Positions 1-6,954 of a stretch of 8,354 nucleotides of DNA are shown one piece after another. Each line of letters begins with the position of its first letter. Position 1 is the stretch's first letter. The translations under genes and the position numbers were made by a program. The DNA is from Planctomycetales bacterium (GTDB taxonomy: Bacteria > 4484-113 > JAFGCY01), in contig JAHEFU010000120.1 of NCBI GenBank assembly GCA_024645305.1, positions 1 to 8,354 of the forward strand. The letters run 5' to 3'. The notes under the pieces were generated by a model. That model saw only the letters and a list, made by a program, of their open reading frames with translations. It made no database searches and had not been told where the DNA came from.

Positions 1-505
1 AGTTCCCCCAGTTGGCGCTCGGTGGATCCGGCGGCTCAACGATGACGTCAAAGCCGCTGCCCGGCAGGTAGCGGTCTGCAAGTTCCAGGCGCTGCGGGTA
101 TTCACCGGGGGCGGTCAGCCAGCAGATGATACGGCCGTCCGCCAGGCCCGCGCTGACGTGATAACGCCCTGAGCAGTACTGGGCAGCTGATGGCAACGGA
201 CCTTCGGAGTCATAGATGTCCAGGCGCTCATCGCTGTAGCCAGCCAGGGTTGCGTAAAAGTTCCGAGTGCCGAATTCACGCACGTTGACACCCACGAGGG
301 TGCTGCCGTAGGCCCAGTTGTATTCCGCCGTCAGGGGAGCCACGAATTCAGTGTCGATCGGCAGTCCGAGGCTGACGCGCCAGTCCACGCGCCCGGAGAA
401 CCAGTTCCCGCCGATTTCCAGGTCGCGGTCCGTGGCCTGCGCAATGCCCGCCGTTGCCAGCAGGCAGCTCAGCAGGACGCAGCAGACGATCAGCAGCCTG
501 ATCAT
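1..505 (-). CDS. Exported protein of unknown function, partial (C-terminus off left edge)
   Basis: The reading frame is open from an ATG at 505 to base 1, giving 168 residues with no stop; the gene continues beyond the window. The first 24 residues look like a Sec signal peptide: Arg3, a hydrophobic core rich in Leu, Val and Cys, then AQA before Thr25, a good signal peptidase I site. The mature part is rich in Trp, Tyr and Gly, with alternating polar and hydrophobic stretches that suggest beta strands. It has two cysteines (C111, C128) that could form a disulfide in the periplasm. The end in view turns Pro-rich. I recognise no domain. The start is well supported: GAGGAG lies 5 nt upstream, inside the last codons of the phosphorylase gene, and the ATG overlaps that gene's TGA as ATGA, so translation is probably coupled. 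VLLSC at residues 10-14 could be read as a lipobox, but the hydrophobic stretch runs past it. Reality of the gene is fairly sure; function is unknown. Confidence 0.8.
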   Translation of the reverse strand, partial: MIRLLIVCCVLLSCLLATAGIAQATDRDLEIGGNWFSGRVDWRVSLGLPIDTEFVAPLTAEYNWAYGSTLVGVNVREFGTRNFYATLAGYSDERLDIYDSEGPLPSAAQYCSGRYHVSAGLADGRIICWLTAPGEYPQRLELADRYLPGSGFDVIVEPPDPPSANWGN

Positions 506-1335
506 GGCAGCTCCTCAATGTGGCGACGGATGGCCTGTCCCAGCCTTGGCGAGACCTGGGCTCCGATGTCAACGACTTCAGTATGGCTGACCGGGGCCTC
601 CTTGAAGCATTCATTGGTGATGACGCTGACTCCAACCGCCGGCAGGCCGAAGGCATGGCAGACCGTCAGTTCCGGAATGGTGCTCATGCCAATGGCATCC
701 GCACCCCAGCTGCGCATCATCGCCAGCTCGGCGCGGGTTTCGTAGATCGGCCCGCGCACCCCGATGTACGTCCCCTGGTTGACTGACAGGCCGGCCCGCT
801 GCAGCTGCCGGGCCAGGGCCGTGCTGACCCGCGGGTCGGTGGCGGGCTTGGGATCGATGAATCGCTGCCCGGCATCCTCTGTCAGCAGGTGGGCCAGCGC
901 ATTGTCACCCTGGAAGTTGATGAAGTCTGTGATCATCATCACGCTGCCCTGGCTGAAATGCTGGTTCAGTCCGCCAGCTGCATTCGTCAGGATGAAGCCC
1001 TGCGCTCCGCAGGCGCTGGCCAGGGCGGCAGGGAAGCCTGCGGTGAGTGGGTCATGGCCTTCGTACAGATGTATCCGGCCCGCCAGGATCATGACCTTGT
1101 GGCCGCCCACGGTGCCATGGATCAGCTCCCGCCCATGTCCGGGGACGCGGGATGGCGGGAAGTGCGGGATATCCTCCATCGGGATCCGCTTCCCGTCTGG
1201 CAGCACGGCCTCAATGAGGCTGTGCAATCCACTGCCGCACTGGACAAACTGACTGACTGCCTCCATGCCGGCATGTTCCAGCAGGAAATTCGCGGCCTGC
1301 TGAGCCTTTTCCCAGTAATCGGTTCGGTGCTGCAC
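502..1335 (-). CDS. punA: Purine nucleoside phosphorylase, class II (trimeric PNP family)
   Basis: This enzyme cleaves purine nucleosides with phosphate to the free base and (deoxy)ribose 1-phosphate, a cytosolic purine salvage step. The 277 residues match the usual length of trimeric PNPs. Motifs lie in family order: GSGL at 34-37 (phosphate-binding Ser35), VPGH at 64-67, GRIHLYEG at 86-93 (Arg87 and His89 at the phosphate and sugar site), TNAAGGLN at 117-124, GPIYET at 195-200 (Tyr198, Glu199), GMSTIPE at 216-222 (Met217), ITN at 239-241 (Asn241) and His251. By comparison with mammalian PNP, Glu199 and Asn241 are the purine-contacting pair, which predicts 6-oxopurine preference; this is inference, and xanthosine or methylthioadenosine use cannot be excluded. 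GSGL is followed by His where Gly is usual. The start is GTG at 1335, the first start after an in-frame TGA, and it places Ser35 at the family position. No Shine-Dalgarno sequence precedes it. It is the first gene of a leftward pair. Confidence 0.93.
   Translation of the reverse strand: MQHRTDYWEKAQQAANFLLEHAGMEAVSQFVQCGSGLHSLIEAVLPDGKRIPMEDIPHFPPSRVPGHGRELIHGTVGGHKVMILAGRIHLYEGHDPLTAGFPAALASACGAQGFILTNAAGGLNQHFSQGSVMMITDFINFQGDNALAHLLTEDAGQRFIDPKPATDPRVSTALARQLQRAGLSVNQGTYIGVRGPIYETRAELAMMRSWGADAIGMSTIPELTVCHAFGLPAVGVSVITNECFKEAPVSHTEVVDIGAQVSPRLGQAIRRHIEELP
511..516 (-). promoter_or_regulatory. Ribosome binding site for the exported protein, inside the PNP gene
   Basis: On the minus strand GAGGAG lies 5 nt before the ATG at 505, within the codons for the Glu-Glu-Leu-Pro end of PNP. 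With the ATGA stop/start overlap it fixes the start of the downstream gene and indicates translational coupling. Confidence 0.75.
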
Positions 1336-1341
1336 TGTTCA

Positions 1342-1347
1342 ATTATA
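1342..1347 (-). promoter_or_regulatory. Candidate -10 element (TATAAT) for the PNP unit
   Basis: A perfect TATAAT on the minus strand ends 6 nt before the GTG start of PNP. A start of transcription about 7 nt downstream of the hexamer would fall on the GTG itself, giving a leaderless mRNA, which agrees with the missing Shine-Dalgarno sequence. No good -35 hexamer is visible at 16-18 nt upstream, so this is tentative. Confidence 0.4.
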
Positions 1348-1373
1348 GGAAAGGAAGTTATCTTGCAGTGGTT

Positions 1374-1402
1374 CTGACCGATTGTTGGTTTCGCGGTAAG
1401 AT
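1374..1402 (+). promoter_or_regulatory. Candidate sigma70-type promoter for thiL
   Basis: CTGACC (1374-1379, 4 of 6 to TTGACA) and TAAGAT (1397-1402, 4 of 6 to TATAAT) are 17 nt apart. Transcription would start near 1409, just before the AGGAA ribosome binding site (1412-1416). It shares the 87-bp divergent region with the PNP promoter. Matches are modest. Confidence 0.3.
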
Positions 1403-1422
1403 GCACATGGCAGGAATCATCA

Positions 1423-2553
1423 ATGGTTAGAACCCCGCAGTCAACTCGGGCCACAAAAGCACAGATCAACGAGGAAGGCATCATCGGCCAGATCCGGCGG
1501 CGCTTCAGCTGCACGAACAGCCGGCTACTCGTTGGACTGGGCGACGATGCGGCCGTGATTGGGCCTTACCACAGCATTATGCCCGGCAAGCGCCTCAACG
1601 TGCACAGCCAGGTGCTGGCCACGGATATCCTCGTGGAGGATGTGCACTTTTCCCGCCGCTACATGGATCTCGCGGAAATCGGCTACAAGTCAGTGGCGGT
1701 CAATGCCAGTGACATGGCGGCGATGGGTGCGGAATGCGTTTACGCCCTCGGGAACCTCGGCGTGCCGCGGGATGCCGGAAGTGAGGATGTGGCGCGCCTG
1801 CTCGACGGTGTCAGTGAGGCGATGGATGAATTCGGAGCCAGCCTGATCGGCGGAGATACCGTGCGTTCCCCGCAGTGGCTGCTGAGTTTCAGCATGATCG
1901 GCAGCATCAGCAGCAAGCCCCTTTCCCGTAACGGTGCCAGGCCCGGGGACCTGGTCTGGCACAGCGGGGATCTGGGCCTCAGCCAGCTGGGCTTCCACCA
2001 GCTGCAGGGTGACCTGGCGCATGTCAGTGAACAGGCCCGTCTGGCACATGTCCGGCCTAAACCGCAGCTGGCCCTCGGGCAGTGGCTGTCCCGCCATGAG
2101 CTGGCCAGTGCCTGCCTGGACCTCTCGGACAGCCTGTCAAAATGCCTGCTGCAGCTGGCTGAAGCATCCGGTGTCGGCTTGCGGATCAACCTGCAGGACT
2201 ATCCCTATCACCCGCAACTGCGTGAGTTTTCCTGGCAGCTGGCTGACAAACATCCCGGCAATGGCAGCGGATCTGATGATCCCGCAGGTGTGCTTGCCTT
2301 CAAGGTGCCTGGAGCCATGTTCCCGGATGGCCAGCCTCAGACATATGCCGGCCTCAGCGATTTCCTGCTTGCAGCGAGCGAGGACTACCAGCTGCTGTTC
2401 ACGGCCCCGGAGTCGGCAACAGCCAGGCTGCTGGCGGATGCGCCGGTACCGCTGCAGAAACTGGGCCGTGTGCTGACTGCCGTGGAAGGGCTGAGCTATG
2501 TGGATCAAGCCGGAGTCAGCCACAACCTGCAGCGCAGTGGATACGAGCACTGA
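1423..2553 (+). CDS. thiL: Thiamine-monophosphate kinase (ThiL), divergent member
   Basis: ThiL phosphorylates thiamine monophosphate with ATP to thiamine diphosphate, the last cytosolic step of the pathway. Family motifs of the PurM/AIRS-fold ThiL group appear in order: GDDAAV at 40-45, TDILVEDVHF at 67-76, VNASDMAAMGA with Asp97, IGGDTV at 142-147, LDLSDSL at 232-238 and SEDYQLLF at 319-326. The metal- and nucleotide-binding acidic residues (D41, D42, D68, D97, D145, D236) are kept. Three things are unusual: the motif usually ending DGL reads DSL (Ser237), the usual GEDYELLF reads SEDYQLLF, and about 35-40 extra residues rich in Gly, Ser and Pro (roughly 265-310) precede that last motif. 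These explain a length of 376 against about 320-350 for typical ThiL. The ATG start has AGGAA 6 nt upstream. The TDxLVExVHF motif argues against SelD or HypE. The usual nusB or pgpA neighbours are absent; aceE follows after 382 bp. Confidence 0.85.
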   Translation: MVRTPQSTRATKAQINEEGIIGQIRRRFSCTNSRLLVGLGDDAAVIGPYHSIMPGKRLNVHSQVLATDILVEDVHFSRRYMDLAEIGYKSVAVNASDMAAMGAECVYALGNLGVPRDAGSEDVARLLDGVSEAMDEFGASLIGGDTVRSPQWLLSFSMIGSISSKPLSRNGARPGDLVWHSGDLGLSQLGFHQLQGDLAHVSEQARLAHVRPKPQLALGQWLSRHELASACLDLSDSLSKCLLQLAEASGVGLRINLQDYPYHPQLREFSWQLADKHPGNGSGSDDPAGVLAFKVPGAMFPDGQPQTYAGLSDFLLAASEDYQLLFTAPESATARLLADAPVPLQKLGRVLTAVEGLSYVDQAGVSHNLQRSGYEH

Positions 2554-2565
2554 ACACAGTTTCAC

Positions 2566-2614
2566 ATCCAGGTTTCACTGGATAAACGCAAATTCATAAC
2601 AACGTTATATTTTT
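2566..2614 (+). terminator. Weak candidate terminator region after thiL
   Basis: Thirteen bases after the thiL stop is a perfect 6-bp hairpin, ATCCAG/CTGGAT with loop GTTTCA (2566-2583). It is followed by a small AT hairpin, ATAAC/GTTAT (2596-2608), and then a five-T run (2610-2614). Neither stem is strong, and the GC-bearing stem is not next to the T run, so intrinsic termination is only possible, not shown. The stretch 2584-2640 is clearly AT-rich against the GC-rich surroundings. Confidence 0.25.
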
Positions 2615-2674
2615 CTTGAAATAATTCTCCTCACTCTGATTTGCTCCTGCCATCCTGTCCTGATTGATTGCTTC

Positions 2675-2715
2675 GCGTGGCAGTCCGCATCCAGACTGGG
2701 CTGAGCCTGCCACGC
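2675..2715. repeat. Perfect 9-bp inverted repeat in the thiL-aceE gap
   Basis: GCGTGGCAG (2675-2683) and CTGCCACGC (2707-2715) are exact reverse complements around a 23-nt spacer. The spacer itself carries the short dyad CCAGACTGG (2691-2699). It lies upstream of the putative aceE promoter, so it could be an operator or a transcript hairpin of thiL readthrough. No long T run follows. It does not look like the AATTGGT-type PdhR site. Confidence 0.5.
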
Positions 2716-2752
2716 TTTCCCGCCTGGACCGGACGAGCCCTGTCCCTGGGCG

Positions 2753-2775
2753 GCTGCCCAACTGCGCCGGGCAGC
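2753..2775. repeat. Perfect 7-bp inverted repeat in the thiL-aceE gap
   Basis: GCTGCCC (2753-2759) and GGGCAGC (2769-2775) flank a 9-nt loop. A five-T run occurs only 11 nt further on (2787-2791), too far for a standard terminator. GC-rich dyads of this size can arise by chance. Confidence 0.35.
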
Positions 2776-2813
2776 GGAATCCCCTGTTTTTCAACGGAGC
2801 CCCATAACAGCGG

Positions 2814-2822
2814 TGGTATAAA
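2814..2822 (+). promoter_or_regulatory. Candidate extended -10 promoter of the aceE operon
   Basis: TGGTATAAA gives a TG motif, one spacer base and TATAAA (5 of 6 to TATAAT). No convincing -35 hexamer stands 16-18 nt upstream, which extended -10 promoters tolerate. The predicted start near 2829 would give a leader of roughly 107 nt before aceE, starting at the foot of the first leader hairpin. Confidence 0.4.
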
Positions 2823-2827
2823 TAGCG

Positions 2828-2916
2828 TGCCCGATTTCCGGGGGAGACAGGGGATCAGCGAGCATCGGGCAGGGTTGTTTCTACGGACTGAATACAGTGC
2901 CGGCATGCAGCCGGCA
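2828..2916 (+). promoter_or_regulatory. Structured 5' leader of aceE: two perfect hairpins
   Basis: Hairpin one pairs TGCCCGAT (2828-2835) with ATCGGGCA (2864-2871) across a 28-nt loop. Hairpin two pairs TGCCGGC (2898-2904) with GCCGGCA (2910-2916) across the loop ATGCA. The second ends 8 nt before the GGTGA ribosome binding site (2925-2929). The position suggests a role in translation initiation or mRNA stability, but no known riboswitch or leader family is recognised. Confidence 0.4.
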
Positions 2917-2935
2917 GGGGCAATGGTGAACTCTA

Positions 2936-5623
2936 ATGGCACAAGATAACGACCGGTCAAAGGATCACACGTTTGATCACGACCCGCAGGAAACCCGCGA
3001 ATGGCTGGACTCCCTGCAGTGGACCTTCAATACCTACGGCCCGGCCCGGGTGGACTACCTGATCAACCGGCTGGAGGAATTCGCGGCGCGGCAGGGGCTC
3101 AACCGCTTCAATACACTGCATACGCCGTATATCAATACGATTCCAAAGAGCCAGGAAGCAGCCTATCCCGGTGACCGGGATATGGAGCGCCGCATCAAGA
3201 GCATCATCCGCTGGAATGCCCTGGCGATGGTCCTCAAGGCCAACCGCGAAAGCGACGGCATCGGCGGGCACCTCGCGACATACCAGAGCAGCGCCACGAT
3301 CTTCGAAGTGGGATTCAACCACTTCTTCAAGGCCCCCAATGACAGCCAGACCGGCGACCTTGTCTACATCCAGGGGCACGCCAGTCCAGGTATCTATGCC
3401 CGGGCCTTCCTGGAGGGACGCATCAGCAAGGAGCAGCTGGGCAATTTCCGCCGCGAGCTGCAGCCGGGTGGAGGCCTGCCCTCCTATCCGCACCCCTGGC
3501 TGATGCCGGACTTCTGGCAGTTCCCGACCGTGTCCATGGGTCTGTCACCGATCATGTCCATCTACCAGGCCCGCTTCAATCGCTATATCCAGCACCGCGG
3601 GTTGCGCAATACCGAGGACTGCCGCGTCTGGGCGACCGTCGGCGACGGTGAGACGGACGAGCCCGAGACCCTCGGCGCCATCACCCTCGCCGGGCGCGAG
3701 AAGCTTGACAACCTGACCTGGGTCGTCAACTGCAACCTGCAGCGCCTGGACGGACCGGTGCGCGGCAACGGCAAGATTATCCAGGAGCTGGAGGGCCTGT
3801 TCCACGGAGCGGGCTGGAACGTGATCAAGGTGATCTGGGGTGACGACTGGGACCAGCTGATCCAGAAGGACCAGAGCGGCCTGCTGGTGCAGCGCATGGG
3901 CGAGGTCGTGGACGGCCAGTACCAGAAGTACGCCGCCGAGAGTGGCGACTACATCCGCAAGGACTTCTTCGGCAAGTACCCCGAACTGCTGGAGCTCGTG
4001 AAGGACATTTCCGACGAGAAGCTGGTGCGTATGCGCCGCGGTGGGCATGACCCCGAGAAGGTCTACGCGGCCTTCAAGCAGGCCACCGAGCACAAGGGCC
4101 AGCCGACCGTGATCCTCGCCAAGACCATCAAGGGCTACGGCCTCGGTCCGGCGGGTGAGGCCAAGAACGTGGCCCACAACCTCAAGAAGATGAAGAACGA
4201 GGAGGTGGAGAGCTTCCAGAAGTTCTTCAAGATCCCCCTCGAGAAGGAACAGATCGTCAACCTGGAGTTCTACCGGCCCGCTGACGACAGCCCGGAGATC
4301 AAGTACCTGCAGGCCCGCCGCAAGGAACTGGGGGGTTACCTGCCCCAGCGCCGCGACCGCTGCGAGCCGATCCAGGCCCCCGGACTGGACGTCTTCGATG
4401 AATTCCTCAAGGGCACCGGTGACAAGGAAGCCTCCACCACGATGGCCTGGGTGCGCATGCTGGCAGTGCTGCTGCGCAACAAGGAGATCGGCAAGCTGAT
4501 CGTGCCGATCGTGCCGGACGAGGCACGCACCTTCGGCATGGAGGGCCTGTTCCGCCAGGCCGGGATCTACGCCTCCACCGGGCAGCTGTATACGCCGGTG
4601 GACCGCGACACCCTGCTGTACTACAAGGAAGCCAAGAACGGCCAGATCCTCGAGGAGGGCATCAACGAGGCGGGCGCCATGTCCAGCTTCATCGCTGCCG
4701 GCACGGCCTATACCAGTCTCGGTGTGAATACGATGCCGTTCTACATCTACTACTCGATGTTCGGCTTCCAGCGCATCGGCGACCTGATCTGGGCCGCGGC
4801 TGACATGCGCTGCAAGGGCTTCCTGTTCGGCGGGACGGCCGGCCGCACGACCCTCAACGGTGAGGGCCTGCAGCATGAGGATGGCCACAGCCACCTCGTG
4901 GCCAGCACCGTGCCGACCTGCGTGTCCTACGACCCGGCCTTCGCCTTTGAAGTGGCGGTGATCATCCAGGACGGTATCCGCCGGATGTACCAGGAACGCG
5001 AGGACGTGTTCTACTACGTCACGGTGATGAACGAGAACTACCAGCAGCCGGAGATGCCCAAGGGTGCCGAGGAAGGCATCCGGCGGGGCATGCACAAGTA
5101 CAGCCCGATGAAGGCCAAGAAGGGCCGGCCGCATCTCACCCTGTTCGGCAGCGGCACGATCCTGCGCGAAGTGCTCAAGGCCCAGGAGATGCTGGCCCAG
5201 GACTTCGACATCACGAGTGATGTCTGGAGTGTGACGAGCTACAACGAACTGCGGCGTGACGGGATGGAGACCGAGCGCTGGAACAGGCTGCACCCGGACA
5301 AGGCAGCGAAGGTGCCCTACATCACGAAGCAGCTGGAGAAGTACAGCGGCCCGGTGGTGGCGGCCAGCGACTACATGCGGGCCCTGCCGGACCTCGTGGA
5401 CCGCTGGATACCCGGCCGCATGCATTCCCTGGGCACGGATGGCTTCGGCCGCTCCGAGTCCCGCGAGGACCTGCGCGGCTTCTTCGAGGTGGATGCGGCG
5501 AGTGTGGTTGTCACCGCCCTCAACGCCCTGCGCGAGGAAGGCAGCGTGGATGCGAAGCTCGTCAGGGATGCCATCAGGAAGTACAAGATTGACATCGAGC
5601 GTCAGCCGGCCTGGAAACTCTAG
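2936..5623 (+). CDS. aceE: Pyruvate dehydrogenase E1 component, homodimeric type
   Basis: E1 decarboxylates pyruvate on thiamine diphosphate and transfers the acetyl group to the lipoyl arm of E2 in the cytosolic pyruvate dehydrogenase complex. At 895 residues it matches E. coli AceE (887). Residues with E. coli equivalents at a steady offset of about seven are visible: the thiamine diphosphate motif GDGETDEP at 236-243 running to NCNLQ (Asn265), His414 in NVAHNLK on the active-site loop, DEARTFGMEGLFRQ, the cofactor-activating Glu578 in EGINEAG, and the GLQHEDGHSHL region of the C-terminal half. The ATG start has GGTGA 6 nt upstream, complementary to the end of 16S rRNA. First gene of aceE-aceF-lpdA; aceF begins 20 bp after the TAG stop. 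From about 3640 onward codon choice is strongly biased to C- and G-ending codons, as in highly expressed genes. Identification is secure. Confidence 0.98.
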   Translation: MAQDNDRSKDHTFDHDPQETREWLDSLQWTFNTYGPARVDYLINRLEEFAARQGLNRFNTLHTPYINTIPKSQEAAYPGDRDMERRIKSIIRWNALAMVLKANRESDGIGGHLATYQSSATIFEVGFNHFFKAPNDSQTGDLVYIQGHASPGIYARAFLEGRISKEQLGNFRRELQPGGGLPSYPHPWLMPDFWQFPTVSMGLSPIMSIYQARFNRYIQHRGLRNTEDCRVWATVGDGETDEPETLGAITLAGREKLDNLTWVVNCNLQRLDGPVRGNGKIIQELEGLFHGAGWNVIKVIWGDDWDQLIQKDQSGLLVQRMGEVVDGQYQKYAAESGDYIRKDFFGKYPELLELVKDISDEKLVRMRRGGHDPEKVYAAFKQATEHKGQPTVILAKTIKGYGLGPAGEAKNVAHNLKKMKNEEVESFQKFFKIPLEKEQIVNLEFYRPADDSPEIKYLQARRKELGGYLPQRRDRCEPIQAPGLDVFDEFLKGTGDKEASTTMAWVRMLAVLLRNKEIGKLIVPIVPDEARTFGMEGLFRQAGIYASTGQLYTPVDRDTLLYYKEAKNGQILEEGINEAGAMSSFIAAGTAYTSLGVNTMPFYIYYSMFGFQRIGDLIWAAADMRCKGFLFGGTAGRTTLNGEGLQHEDGHSHLVASTVPTCVSYDPAFAFEVAVIIQDGIRRMYQEREDVFYYVTVMNENYQQPEMPKGAEEGIRRGMHKYSPMKAKKGRPHLTLFGSGTILREVLKAQEMLAQDFDITSDVWSVTSYNELRRDGMETERWNRLHPDKAAKVPYITKQLEKYSGPVVAASDYMRALPDLVDRWIPGRMHSLGTDGFGRSESREDLRGFFEVDAASVVVTALNALREEGSVDAKLVRDAIRKYKIDIERQPAWKL

Positions 5624-5643
5624 GCGGGGCAAGGGAGAACGAA

Positions 5644-6954
5644 GTGTCTGTTGAGATCAAACTGCCCGAGATGGGCGACGGAATCGCCAGTGGCGATGTG
5701 CTGAAGATCCTCGTGGCCGTCGGAGACGAGATCGAGGAGAACCAGACGATCGTGGAGCTGGAGACCGACAAGGCCGTGGTCGAGGTGCCGAGCACCGAAA
5801 GCGGCAAGGTCGAGAAGCTGCATATCAAGGAGGGTGACAACGTGCCCGTGGGGGCCGCGCTGATCACCGTCTCCGGATCAGGGGCAGCTTCCGTGTCTGA
5901 CAACGGCGCGGCGAACACCGCTGAATTGCAGGAGGAGCCCGAGGAGACGCCGGCTCCAGCCCCGTCTGCGGCGGCCAGCAATGGCAGCGCCCCGGCGCAG
6001 AGCTCGCAGGCGCCCGTGGCCAGTCCCCCGGCAGCAGCCGGAGGCGACACTGCGCTGATCCCCGCCGGCCCGGCGGCCCGGCGCATCGCCCGTGAACAGG
6101 GTGTGGACCTGCAGCGGCTGCAGGGCAGTGGCAAGCATGGGCGCATCACCGTGGAGGATGTCGAGCAGTTCGCCGCCTCCGGCGGACCTGCCGCGGCTGG
6201 GGCTGTGGCAACCGGCATCGCGGTGCCCGCCCTGCCGGACTTCGGCAAGTGGGGCCCGGTGCGCCGCGAGAAGATGAGCAAGGTGCGCCGTCTGACCGCG
6301 GATGCCATGGCCGTCTCCTGGCAGCAGGTGCCGCGCATCACGCAGTTCGAGCGGATTGACATCACGGATCTCGAGGAGTTCCGTGGCCGCCACAAGGCCC
6401 GTGCGAAGGAAATCGGCAGCGCCCTGACGATGACTGTGTTCGTGGTCAAGGCCGTGATCACTGCGCTGAAGCGCTATCCGCAGTTCAATGCGAGCCTCGA
6501 TCTCTCAACGGACGAGATCATCTACAAGGACTACTACCATATCGGCATGGCCGTTGACACTGAGCGCGGCCTGCTGGTGCCCTCGCTGCGTGACTCCGAC
6601 CGGATGGACATCTTCGAGCTGGGAACGCACCTCAAGGCCACGGCTGACGACGCCCGCAGTGGCAAGATCGACCCCGACCTGCTGAGCGGCTCGACATTCA
6701 CGATCTCCAACCAGGGCGGCATCGGCGGGCTGGAGTTCACGCCGATCATCAACTGGCCGCAGGTCAGCATCCTCGGCATCGGCCAGAGCAGGCTGGAGCC
6801 GGCGGTTGTCAACGGACAGATCGTGCCGCGCCTGCTGATGCCGATCGGACTGAGCTATGACCACCGCGTGATCGACGGCGCTTCGGCGGCGCGCTTCGTG
6901 GACAGCCTGAAGAAATCGCTGGAGGACCCGGAAGGGCTCCTGTTGGGAGGCTAG
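5644..6954 (+). CDS. aceF: Pyruvate dehydrogenase E2, dihydrolipoamide acetyltransferase
   Basis: E2 forms the core of the complex and passes the acetyl group from its lipoyl arm to CoA. Domains in order: one lipoyl domain at about 2-79 with the lipoylation site ETDKA (Lys43); an Ala/Pro/Ser-rich flexible linker at about 80-137; a peripheral subunit-binding domain at about 138-177 that docks E1 or E3; a second Ala/Gly-rich linker; and the catalytic acyltransferase domain from about 205, ending in SYDHRVIDG with the catalytic His407 and Asp411. At 436 residues it is much shorter than E. coli AceF (630), because it has one lipoyl domain instead of three. The start is GTG at 5644 with AGGGAG 6 nt upstream; it leaves the lipoyl domain starting SVEIKLPEMG as expected. 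The TAG stop falls within the first CTAG of the palindromic element that follows. Partner identity is clear from aceE upstream and lpdA downstream. Confidence 0.97.
   Translation: MSVEIKLPEMGDGIASGDVLKILVAVGDEIEENQTIVELETDKAVVEVPSTESGKVEKLHIKEGDNVPVGAALITVSGSGAASVSDNGAANTAELQEEPEETPAPAPSAAASNGSAPAQSSQAPVASPPAAAGGDTALIPAGPAARRIAREQGVDLQRLQGSGKHGRITVEDVEQFAASGGPAAAGAVATGIAVPALPDFGKWGPVRREKMSKVRRLTADAMAVSWQQVPRITQFERIDITDLEEFRGRHKARAKEIGSALTMTVFVVKAVITALKRYPQFNASLDLSTDEIIYKDYYHIGMAVDTERGLLVPSLRDSDRMDIFELGTHLKATADDARSGKIDPDLLSGSTFTISNQGGIGGLEFTPIINWPQVSILGIGQSRLEPAVVNGQIVPRLLMPIGLSYDHRVIDGASAARFVDSLKKSLEDPEGLLLGG

Noticed and set aside
464..475. Lipoprotein signal (LLSC) in the exported protein
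   Set aside because: The cysteine at residue 14 is followed by another ten mostly hydrophobic residues and a good AQA signal peptidase I site, so a lipobox is less likely.
764..1377. Two 162-codon plus-strand frames opposite PNP
   Set aside because: PNP on the minus strand carries all family motifs; these antisense frames have none.
1336..1422. Thiamine diphosphate riboswitch in front of thiL
   Set aside because: Only 87 bp are available, shared with a divergent promoter, and the conserved THI-box sequences are absent.
2554..2935. PdhR operator upstream of aceE
   Set aside because: No AATTGGT-type half-sites with an inverted partner are visible anywhere in the gap.
2668..2949. 93-codon plus-strand frame in the gap before aceE
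   Set aside because: It starts with TTG without a ribosome binding site, spans the promoter and leader hairpins, overlaps the aceE start, and resembles no known protein.
3545..5632. 695-codon open frame on the minus strand opposite aceE
   Set aside because: It lies wholly antisense to a secure aceE gene; strong third-position G/C bias leaves the opposite frame without stops. Its translation is His-, Leu- and Val-rich with no recognisable domain.
5574..6461. 295-codon minus-strand frame opposite aceF
   Set aside because: It is a shadow of the aceF codon bias and Ala/Pro linker, low in complexity, and overlaps two genes of a well-supported operon.
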